A stretch of DNA of 64,000 bases from Janibacter sp. HTCC2649. Lineage in GTDB: Bacteria > Actinomycetota > Actinomycetes > Actinomycetales > Dermatophilaceae. The notes beneath the pieces are model-generated. The model did not search any database and was not told the DNA's origin. It was given only the letters and a program-made list of their open reading frames with translations. This document shows positions 34,440-41,982 of this stretch, piece after piece (positions within the stretch are counted from its first letter, which is position 1; each line of letters starts with the position of its first letter). The translations under genes and the position numbers were made by a program. Where the stretch lies: the NCBI RefSeq assembly GCF_000152705.1, contig NZ_CH672413.1:620001-684000 (forward strand), in the 5' to 3' direction.

Positions 34440-35690
34440 GTGACCACCCATCTGGCCCCTGACGGGCAGGAGCCCAAACTCCCGTCGACCCTGCTCGTGA
34501 CGCTGACCGGCGAGGACCGACCGGGCGTGACCAGCACGTTGTTCGACGCCATCGCACCCACGGGGGCTGTCGTCCTCGACCTGGAGCAGGTGGTCGTTCG
34601 TGGCCAGCTCACCCTCGCGGTCCTGCTGGCCCCCGGTGGCACGGCGAAGGCGTTGCGCGACGTCGTGACCGCCGTCGGCGAGGAGCTCGGACTGGCCGTC
34701 AGCGTGGCCAAGGGGCGCGGTGACAACCGCCGCCGCCCCACCGGACGGGCGGCCGTCGTCGTCCTCGGAGCACCCCTGCGCGCCCACTCCGTCGCGGCCA
34801 TCTCACGCTCGGTCGCGGCGCACGGCGCGAACATCGACCGCATCCGACGTCTCTCGCGCTATCCCGTGACCACCCTCGAGCTCGACGTCAGTGGCGCCGA
34901 CCTCGACGCGCTGCGACGAGAGCTTGCCCTGGTCGCGGCCAAGGAGCAGGTCGACATCGCCGTGTCCCCCGCCGGGCTCGCCCGCCGTGGGCGGCGCCTG
35001 GTCGTCATGGATGTCGACTCGACCCTCATCCAGGACGAAGTCATCGAGATGCTCGCCCACCACGCCGGTCGAGAGGCCGAGGTGGCCGCGGTGACCGAGC
35101 GGGCGATGGCCGGTGAGCTCGACTTCGCCGACAGCCTGCACGCCCGCGTCGCGACCCTGGCCGGACTCGACGAGTCCGTCCTCGAGGAGGTGCGGGCCGC
35201 GGTGCGCCTCACCCCCGGGGCGCGCACGCTCGTCCGGACCCTCAAGCGCCTCGGGTTCACCGTGGCCCTGGTCTCCGGCGGCTTCATCGAGATCGTCCAG
35301 CCCATCGCCGACGAACTCGGCATCGACCACGCCCGGGCCAACCGCCTCGAGGTCGTTGACGGAAAGCTCACCGGTCGAGTGCTCGGAGCGGTCGTGGACC
35401 GAGAGGGCAAAGCCAGCGCCCTGCGCGAGTTCGCAGAGGCCGCCGGTCTCCCGCTGGCGCGCACCGTCGCCATCGGGGATGGTGCCAACGACCTCGATAT
35501 GCTGGCGACAGCCGGGCTCGGGATCGCGTTCAATGCCAAGCCGGTTGTGCGTGAGCAGGCTGACACCGCAGTCAACGTGCCCTATCTTGACGCAGTACTC
35601 CACCTTCTCGGGATCACCCGGGAGGAGATCGAGGAGGCCGACGACGCTGACGGCACACCGACACCCGCGCCTGCCGTCGAGCACGGCTGA
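34440..35690 (+). CDS. serB: Phosphoserine phosphatase with two N-terminal ACT domains
   Basis: 416 aa. Last step of serine synthesis. Two ACT domains: LLVTLTGEDRPGVTSTLF (about 18-35) and VVVLGAPLRAHSVAAISRS, which probably bind serine as feedback inhibitor, as in SerB2. The HAD core has VVMDVDSTLIQDE with Asp191 nucleophile and Asp193, SGGFIEIV, and GDGANDLDML. GTG 34440 is preferred over GTG 34434 because of the -10 spacing. It feeds serine to PssA and MshC (through cysteine) in the same window. Confidence 0.95.
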   Translation: MTTHLAPDGQEPKLPSTLLVTLTGEDRPGVTSTLFDAIAPTGAVVLDLEQVVVRGQLTLAVLLAPGGTAKALRDVVTAVGEELGLAVSVAKGRGDNRRRPTGRAAVVVLGAPLRAHSVAAISRSVAAHGANIDRIRRLSRYPVTTLELDVSGADLDALRRELALVAAKEQVDIAVSPAGLARRGRRLVVMDVDSTLIQDEVIEMLAHHAGREAEVAAVTERAMAGELDFADSLHARVATLAGLDESVLEEVRAAVRLTPGARTLVRTLKRLGFTVALVSGGFIEIVQPIADELGIDHARANRLEVVDGKLTGRVLGAVVDREGKASALREFAEAAGLPLARTVAIGDGANDLDMLATAGLGIAFNAKPVVREQADTAVNVPYLDAVLHLLGITREEIEEADDADGTPTPAPAVEHG

Positions 35691-35697
35691 CACCTCC

Positions 35698-35709
35698 TAG
35701 GCTGGTCCA
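35698..35709 (+). promoter_or_regulatory. -10 box and leaderless start of cyanophycinase
   Basis: TAGGCT (35698-35703), 6 nt before ATG 35710. Confidence 0.55.
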
Positions 35710-36567
35710 ATGCCCCGCTACCCGTCCACCACCCCGACGCTGTTCATCATCGGCGGCGCCGAAGACCGCGTCGGCCGGGCAGCACTGCTGCGTCGGTTCG
35801 TCCGAATCAGCGGTGGTCGACGCGCGCGCCTCGTCGTGATCCCCACCGCCTCGTCCTTCCAGGACGAGGTCGTCGCCTCCTATCGCGAGGTGTTCACCCG
35901 CTTTGGCGTCGAGGACGTCGACGTCGTCAACCCGCAGTCCCGCCAGGAGGCCCACGACCCCCACGCCGTGGCCCTGCTCGACCAGGCCACCGGCATCTTC
36001 ATGAGCGGCGGTTCCCAGCTCCGCCTCTCGCAGTACTTCCCGGGCACGCCGCTCGGTGATGCGCTGCACCGCGCCCACGCTCGCGGTGCCGTCGTCGCGG
36101 GCACGTCGGCCGGTGCCTCGATCATGAGCGAGTTCATGATCTCCATGGGTGACGAAGGCATCACGCCAGTCCAGCGCGCCAGCCAGGTCAGCGCCGGCAT
36201 CGGCCTCGTCAAGGGTGTCATCGTCGACCAGCACTTCGCCCAGCGAGCCCGCTACGGACGCCTGCTGTCCGTCGTCGCCGCCTCGCCCAGCCTGCTCGGC
36301 ATCGGCATCGACGAGGACACCGCCATCGAGGTCACCGACGGCTCGCGCTTCACGGTGCACGGCCGCGGAGGCGTCATCGTCATGAACTGCCGCGACATCA
36401 CCACCGACGCACCGGACGCCCGCCGCGGGGCCCCCCTCCTCGTGTCGGGCGCCGTCATCCACACTCTTCCCGCAGGCGCCACCTTCGACCTGATGTCGGC
36501 CACCCTCGTCGACTTCGTCGAGCAGCACGGCGACGTCGGCGTCACTCTCGCCACAGCGAAGTCCTGA
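35710..36567 (+). CDS. cphB: Cyanophycinase
   Basis: 285 aa. Serine peptidase S51 that cuts cyanophycin (poly-Asp with Arg side chains) to beta-Asp-Arg dipeptides. The nucleophile elbow is AGTSAGAS with Ser133; FIIGGAEDR and MSGGSQLRLSQYF are family motifs, and QHFAQRARYGRLL supplies the substrate arginine pocket region. It has no signal peptide, so it acts in the cytoplasm on stored granules. It lies 52 nt before cphA in the same direction. Confidence 0.95.
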   Translation: MPRYPSTTPTLFIIGGAEDRVGRAALLRRFVRISGGRRARLVVIPTASSFQDEVVASYREVFTRFGVEDVDVVNPQSRQEAHDPHAVALLDQATGIFMSGGSQLRLSQYFPGTPLGDALHRAHARGAVVAGTSAGASIMSEFMISMGDEGITPVQRASQVSAGIGLVKGVIVDQHFAQRARYGRLLSVVAASPSLLGIGIDEDTAIEVTDGSRFTVHGRGGVIVMNCRDITTDAPDARRGAPLLVSGAVIHTLPAGATFDLMSATLVDFVEQHGDVGVTLATAKS

Positions 36568-36619
36568 CCAGCTCCACCCGCAGCACCCCGCTCCGCCCCT
36601 GCCAGCACCGAGGAGTCCG

Positions 36620-39538
36620 ATGACCGAGGACCGCCCCACCCCCACCGGCCCCGCCGTACCTGAGCTCACGATCGTCGAGTCGCGGATCTATCGCGGCGGC
36701 AACATCTGGTCCTACGATCCGGCGATCCACCTCATCGTGGACCTCGGCATCCTCGAGCAGTACCCCACGGACCTCCTCGAGGGCTTCACTGACCAGCTCC
36801 TCGAGCTGCTGCCCGGGCTCGAGAACCACACCTGCTCCCGTGGCGTCAAGGGCGGGTTCATCCAGCGGCTTCGCGAAGGCACGTGGCTCGGACACGTGAG
36901 TGAGCACGTCGCCCTCCAGCTCCAGCAGGAGGCGGGACACGACCAGCGGCGTGGCAAGACGCGCATGGTCAAGGAGCACCCCGGCCGCTACAACGTCGTC
37001 TACGGCTACACGGACGAAGGCGTGGGACTGGCCGCGGGCAAGCTCGCCGTGCGACTCGTCAACCACCTCGTCCGGGCCGAGGAGGACTTCGACTTCAACA
37101 CCGCCCTCGAGGCGTTCCTGCGCCGCGCCGAGCGCACGGGCTTCGGACCGTCGACGGCCGCGATCCTCGAAGAAGCCGTCAGCCGCGACATCCCCTACAT
37201 CCGTCTCAACAGCGGCAGCCTCGTCCAGCTCGGTCAGGGCGTCCACGCGCAACGCATCCGCGCCACGATGACGTCCAAGACCGGCGCGCTCGCCGTCGAC
37301 ATCGCCGGCGACAAGGACATGACCACCAGGCTGCTGGGCTCCGCCGGGCTCCCCGTGCCGAAGCAGGAGACCGTGCGTGGTCCCGAGGATGCCGTCGCTG
37401 CAGCGCGCCGAATCGGATTCCCGGTCGTGCTCAAGCCGCTGGACGGCAACCACGGACGGGGGGTGTGCCTCGACCTCACGACCGATGACGAGGTGCGCGA
37501 AGCCTTCGTCGTCGCTCGTGGGGAGTCCCGGCGCGGCAACGTCATCGTCGAGTCCCACATCACCGGCAAGGACTACCGCTGCCTCATCGTCGGTGGCCGG
37601 ATGCAGGCCATCGCCGAGCGCGTCCCGGCACACGTCGTCGGCGACGGAGAGCACACCGTCACCGAGCTCGTCGAGATCACCAACGCCGACCCGCGGCGAG
37701 GAGTGGGCCACGAGAAGGTCCTCACCCGCATCAAGGTCGACCAGACCGCGGAGTCGCTCGTTCGCGACCAGGGCTTCGCGATGGGCGACGTCCCGCCCCA
37801 GGGCACCATGGTCAAGCTCGCCCTCACCGGCAACATGTCGACGGGTGGCATCTCGGTCGACCGGACCTTTGACGCACACCCGGACAACGTGGAGATCGCC
37901 GAGGAGGCGGCCCGCATGGTCGGGCTCGACGTCGCCGGCATCGACTTCATCTGTCCCGACATCGCCTCCCCCGTGCGAGAGACCGGCGGCGCGATCTGCG
38001 AGGTCAACGCGGCACCCGGATTCCGGATGCACACCCACCCCACCGTCGGCGAGCCGCAGTTCATCGCAAAGCCCGTCGTCGACCTGCTCTTCGCGCCGGG
38101 CTCGCCATCGCGTGTGCCGATCGTGGCGGTCACCGGGACCAACGGCAAGACGACCACGTCGCGCATGATCGCGCACATCATGAAGGGTGTCGGGCGCAAG
38201 GTCGGCATGACGTCGACCGACGGCATCGTCGTCGACGAGCGGCTCGTCTTCAAGGCCGACGCCTCTGGGCCCAAGTCTGCCCGCATGGTTCTCCAGAACC
38301 CCCGCGTCGACTTCGCGGTGATGGAGGTCGCCCGCGGCGGCATCCTGCGCGAGGGCCTGGGCTACGACCGCAACGACGTCGCCGTGGTCACGAACGTGGC
38401 GCCCGACCACCTCGGACTGCGCGGGATCAACACTGTCGAGCAGCTGGCCGACGTCAAGGCCGTCATCGTGGAAGCGGTGCCCCGCAACGGTTTTGCCGTG
38501 CTGAACGCCGATGACCCGCTGGTGCGCAAGATGCGCAAGCGCTGCTCGGGGTCCATCGTGTGGTTCACGATGTCGCCTCCCGGGTCGGCCGTGCGGGAGT
38601 TCGTCGACGACCACTGCCGTCGCGGTGGCCGAGCGATCGTGCTGGAGCCGTCCGACAAGGGCGACATGATCGTCATCCGGCACGGCCGTCGCGCGATGCA
38701 GCTCGCCTGGACCCACCTTCTGCCGGCCACGTTCGGCGGCACGGCGATGTTCAACGTGGCCAATGCCATGGCCGCCGCCGGCGCGGCGTTCGCAGTCGGC
38801 ACGGGGCTGCACGAGATCCGTCAGGGACTGCGCACCTTCTCGACGAGCTACTACCTCTCCCCCGGCCGCATGAACCAGGTCAACGTCAACAACATCGACG
38901 TCATCGTGGACTACTGCCACAACGCTCCGGGCATGAAGGTGCTCGGCGACTTCGTCGAGCGCTACGCCGACGCGAAGGCCGGGTCGAGCGAACTCGGCAA
39001 GATCTCGCGTCTCGCCGTCATCGCCACCGCGGGTGACCGGCGCGACGAGGACATGCGCGAGCTGGGCTCGATCGCCGCGCACCACTTCGACGTCATGGTC
39101 GTCCGCGAGGACGAGCGACTGCGTGGTCGCAAGCCCGGTGAGACGGCAGGTCTTGTTGCTGAGGGCGCCAAGGCTGCCATGGCCGACGGAGCTCGCTGCC
39201 GCCAGGTCGAGGTCGTCACCGAGGAGCTGTCGGCCGTGCGCCACGTCATGGCTCGCGCCAACCCCGGTGACATCGTCGTCGTCTGTGTCGACCAGCACGG
39301 TGTGGTCATGAACGAGCTCGAGACCATGACCAAGCAGGCCCAGCCGGGAACGCACACGGCCGACTCCCTCGCCGACCCCGACCTCGACCCCACGACCCTG
39401 TCGGCCGAGGCTCAGGTCAGCGGTGAGGAAGCCACCGACCAGGACCTCGCCGAGCACGACGCCGACACCGGTGGCGAGCCCGACTCCGAGACCGACCCCG
39501 ACGCGGACCCGGAGGAGCCCGCTCAGCCCAGCAGCTGA
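36620..39538 (+). CDS. cphA: Cyanophycin synthetase
   Basis: 972 aa. Builds multi-L-arginyl-poly-L-aspartate with ATP. Three parts: an N-domain (1-160, RIYRGGNIWSYDP), an ATP-grasp domain that adds Asp (about 200-480; KPLDGNHGRG, EVNAAPGFRMH), and a Mur-ligase domain that adds Arg (about 495-890; GTNGKTTTSRMI at about 504). A 65-residue acidic tail, rich in Asp and Pro, follows and is not part of the standard enzyme. The start has GAGGAG. Granules would store nitrogen; the neighbouring CAT-type permease could supply arginine. Confidence 0.96.
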   Translation: MTEDRPTPTGPAVPELTIVESRIYRGGNIWSYDPAIHLIVDLGILEQYPTDLLEGFTDQLLELLPGLENHTCSRGVKGGFIQRLREGTWLGHVSEHVALQLQQEAGHDQRRGKTRMVKEHPGRYNVVYGYTDEGVGLAAGKLAVRLVNHLVRAEEDFDFNTALEAFLRRAERTGFGPSTAAILEEAVSRDIPYIRLNSGSLVQLGQGVHAQRIRATMTSKTGALAVDIAGDKDMTTRLLGSAGLPVPKQETVRGPEDAVAAARRIGFPVVLKPLDGNHGRGVCLDLTTDDEVREAFVVARGESRRGNVIVESHITGKDYRCLIVGGRMQAIAERVPAHVVGDGEHTVTELVEITNADPRRGVGHEKVLTRIKVDQTAESLVRDQGFAMGDVPPQGTMVKLALTGNMSTGGISVDRTFDAHPDNVEIAEEAARMVGLDVAGIDFICPDIASPVRETGGAICEVNAAPGFRMHTHPTVGEPQFIAKPVVDLLFAPGSPSRVPIVAVTGTNGKTTTSRMIAHIMKGVGRKVGMTSTDGIVVDERLVFKADASGPKSARMVLQNPRVDFAVMEVARGGILREGLGYDRNDVAVVTNVAPDHLGLRGINTVEQLADVKAVIVEAVPRNGFAVLNADDPLVRKMRKRCSGSIVWFTMSPPGSAVREFVDDHCRRGGRAIVLEPSDKGDMIVIRHGRRAMQLAWTHLLPATFGGTAMFNVANAMAAAGAAFAVGTGLHEIRQGLRTFSTSYYLSPGRMNQVNVNNIDVIVDYCHNAPGMKVLGDFVERYADAKAGSSELGKISRLAVIATAGDRRDEDMRELGSIAAHHFDVMVVREDERLRGRKPGETAGLVAEGAKAAMADGARCRQVEVVTEELSAVRHVMARANPGDIVVVCVDQHGVVMNELETMTKQAQPGTHTADSLADPDLDPTTLSAEAQVSGEEATDQDLAEHDADTGGEPDSETDPDADPEEPAQPSS

Positions 39539-39542
39539 GCCC

Positions 39543-40433
39543 TCAGGGGACGACGATCACCGGCACGGGTGAGTGCCGGACGATCTTCGTGGCGCTCGAG
39601 CCCAGGAAGAGCCGTTCGAGACGGCCTTCCCGGGACGAGCCGACCACGAGCACGTCGTCACGCTCCCAGCCGACCGCGTCGAGAGCGGCTGTCCAGGACC
39701 GTCCGGCGCCGACGACCGTCGTGAGGGCCTCGGGCGCAGTTCCGGTCGCTTTGAGGCCCTCGACGGCGTCGACCTGCGCCCGTCCCGCCTGTTCGAGCCA
39801 CGCATGGAGGACCGCGTCCTCTGCGGCCACACCCACCTCCGGCGGATACATCGTGCGGCCCCGCACGGCGAAGGTGGCCACCCGCAGCTCGGCGCCGACC
39901 TCGGTGCAGATGATGGCCGTCCGCTCCAGGGTGGAGAGTGAGGACTCGTCACCACGGAAGGCACACGTCACCCGCCTGACTCGAGCCGCCTCCGACTGGT
40001 GGTAGCCCCGCGTCGCCAGGGCCACCGGCACCCGTGAGGAGTGGAGCAGGCGGCTCGCGATTGAGCCGACGTTGACCTGCCCGTGCCCGGCATCGGATCG
40101 GGACCCGATGACGATCATGTCGGCGCCTGCCTCCGCGACGGCGTCGAGCAGACCGGTCGCCACCGACCGGGAGGACGTCCATCGCGTCGTCGTCTCGAGG
40201 TCGGGGCAGATCTCGGCGACGAGTTTCTCGGCCTCGCGAACGGCGGCGTCACCCTGCTCCGAGGACCACCGGGCAAAGTCGCGGTCCGCAGCACCCGCGA
40301 TCGGCGTCGGCCATGACGCCGGGACGACCGAGAGGATTTCCAGCGGCACGCCCGACGAGCGCGCGAGCGTCGCCGCGAGCTCCAGCCCCGACAGGTCGTC
40401 GGCTCCCCCGCGGAAGCCCACGAGCAACGTCAC
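39543..40433 (-). CDS. Universal stress protein, tandem Usp domains
   Basis: 296 aa with two Usp folds. The second keeps the ATP-binding pattern GSSREGRLERLFLGSS (about 268-283); the first has GSRSDAGHGQVNVGS, a slightly altered version. It overlaps the amino-acid permease stop/start by 4 bp and is its downstream partner, so it may modulate the transporter, as shown for some Usp-transporter pairs. Convergent with cphA, ending 4 bp away. Confidence 0.9.
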   Translation of the reverse strand: MTLLVGFRGGADDLSGLELAATLARSSGVPLEILSVVPASWPTPIAGAADRDFARWSSEQGDAAVREAEKLVAEICPDLETTTRWTSSRSVATGLLDAVAEAGADMIVIGSRSDAGHGQVNVGSIASRLLHSSRVPVALATRGYHQSEAARVRRVTCAFRGDESSLSTLERTAIICTEVGAELRVATFAVRGRTMYPPEVGVAAEDAVLHAWLEQAGRAQVDAVEGLKATGTAPEALTTVVGAGRSWTAALDAVGWERDDVLVVGSSREGRLERLFLGSSATKIVRHSPVPVIVVP

Positions 40434-41890
40434 GACTCCTCCACGTCAAGCGAACCGAGCCGGGAGTGCTTGCGTCCCCAGAAGAAGTAGAACGCCAGCA
40501 CGATGGCCAGCCAGACCGCGAAGACGATCCAGGTGATGGCGGCCAGCCCGGAGAGCACGTAGACGCACGCAACGATCGTGATGATCGGCGTCACCGGGTA
40601 CCCCGGGATCTTGAAGGGCCGGTGCAGATCCGGGCGGGTACGCCGCAGGACGATGACACCGAGCGCCACCACGGAGAACGCCATGAGCGTGCCGATCGAC
40701 ACCGTGTCCCAGAGGTAGTCCGAGGGGACGAAGCCAGCGATGAGGGCCACGACCGTGCCGACGACCACCGTGTTGAAGACTGGCGTCAGGGTCTTGGGGC
40801 TCACCTCGGCAAACTTGTCGGGGAGCATTCGGTCCCGACCCATCGCGAAGAGGATGCGGGTCTGCCCATAGAGCGTCACCAGTGTCACGGAGAAGATCGA
40901 GATCACCGCTCCGGCGGCAAGGATCGTCCCGGCCACGGCGTTCCCGGTGATGTTCTCGAGGATCACGGCGAGTCCAGCACTCTGCTGCTCGTCACTGGAG
41001 AACTCTTCGAGGGGCTGTGCACCGATACCTGCCAGCGCAACCAGTACATAGACCGAGATGACGATGACCAACGCGGCCATGAGGGCACGCGGCAGAGCCT
41101 TCTGGGGATCCTTCACCTCCTCGCCCGCTGTCGACACGGCATCAAGTCCGATGAAGGAGAAGAAGATCGTGCCCGCGGCCGCGCTGATTCCCGCCGAGCC
41201 TGACGCCCAGAAGTTGTCGAAGCGGTCGACCTGGAAGGCCGTGAGGCCGATGACGACGAACAGCACGAGGACCGCGAGCTTGATGAGCACCATGATCGTG
41301 TTGATCCGCGCGGACTCACTCGCTCCGCGCATGAGGAGCAGTGTACACATCACGACGAGGATGACGGCCGGCAGGTTGAGGATGCCGGTGGTGTTCTCCT
41401 CAAACGGAATCGGGCTGTAGGACAGGGCGTCAGGGAACTGCACACCAACGGTTTGCTCGAGGAACTCGTTGAGATAGCCGCTCCACCCGACCGCGACCGC
41501 CGAGGCCGCGACGCCGTACTCGAGGAGGACACATGCGGCGATGACCATCGCGACCAGTTCGCCAAGCGCGTGGTACGCATACGAGTAGGTCGATCCGCTG
41601 ACCGGGATCGCACTCGCCATCTCCGCGTAGCAGAGCGCCGAGAGACCAGCAGCCACACCCGCGATGATGAACGAGATGATGACCGCGGGCCCCGCGTCCG
41701 GCACGGCCTCCTGGAGCACGAAGAAGATGCCCGTGCCCACCGTGGCGCCGACACCGAACATCGTCAGCGCAAAGGTGCCGATCGTGCGCTCCAGCTCCGG
41801 GCCGGCGTGGTGGTGCTCCGGATGGTTCGGATCCGTCGCGAGGGCGATCGGCTTCTTGCGGGTGAGCTGCTGCGACAACGAGATGGCCAT
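40430..41890 (-). CDS. APC-family amino-acid permease (cationic amino-acid transporter type)
   Basis: 486 aa, about 12 helices. The N-terminal consensus GVGATVGTGIFFVLQE and the segment ALCYAEMASAIPVSGSTYSYAYHALGE are those of the CAT (APC) group, whose members take up arginine and lysine. ATG 41890 has a GGGGAG site. The specificity is inferred; the nearby cyanophycin genes make arginine a sensible guess. Upstream is a Mur-ligase fusion gene in the same direction; downstream, a Usp gene overlapping by 4 bp. Confidence 0.9.
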   Translation of the reverse strand: MAISLSQQLTRKKPIALATDPNHPEHHHAGPELERTIGTFALTMFGVGATVGTGIFFVLQEAVPDAGPAVIISFIIAGVAAGLSALCYAEMASAIPVSGSTYSYAYHALGELVAMVIAACVLLEYGVAASAVAVGWSGYLNEFLEQTVGVQFPDALSYSPIPFEENTTGILNLPAVILVVMCTLLLMRGASESARINTIMVLIKLAVLVLFVVIGLTAFQVDRFDNFWASGSAGISAAAGTIFFSFIGLDAVSTAGEEVKDPQKALPRALMAALVIVISVYVLVALAGIGAQPLEEFSSDEQQSAGLAVILENITGNAVAGTILAAGAVISIFSVTLVTLYGQTRILFAMGRDRMLPDKFAEVSPKTLTPVFNTVVVGTVVALIAGFVPSDYLWDTVSIGTLMAFSVVALGVIVLRRTRPDLHRPFKIPGYPVTPIITIVACVYVLSGLAAITWIVFAVWLAIVLAFYFFWGRKHSRLGSLDVEES

Positions 41891-41935
41891 GGGGCACTCC
41901 CCTGCTCGGCGGGACACGCGAATTCCGTGCTCGCG

Positions 41936-41941
41936 AACCTA
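41936..41941 (-). promoter_or_regulatory. Probable -10 box of the permease-usp operon
   Basis: TAGGTT (41941 down to 41936). It implies a leader of about 39 nt with GGGGAG, unlike the leaderless genes. Confidence 0.4.
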
Positions 41942-41982
41942 GACCCACTCGCCCCTCTGCGGCCAGACCTCGGGCAATTGGC

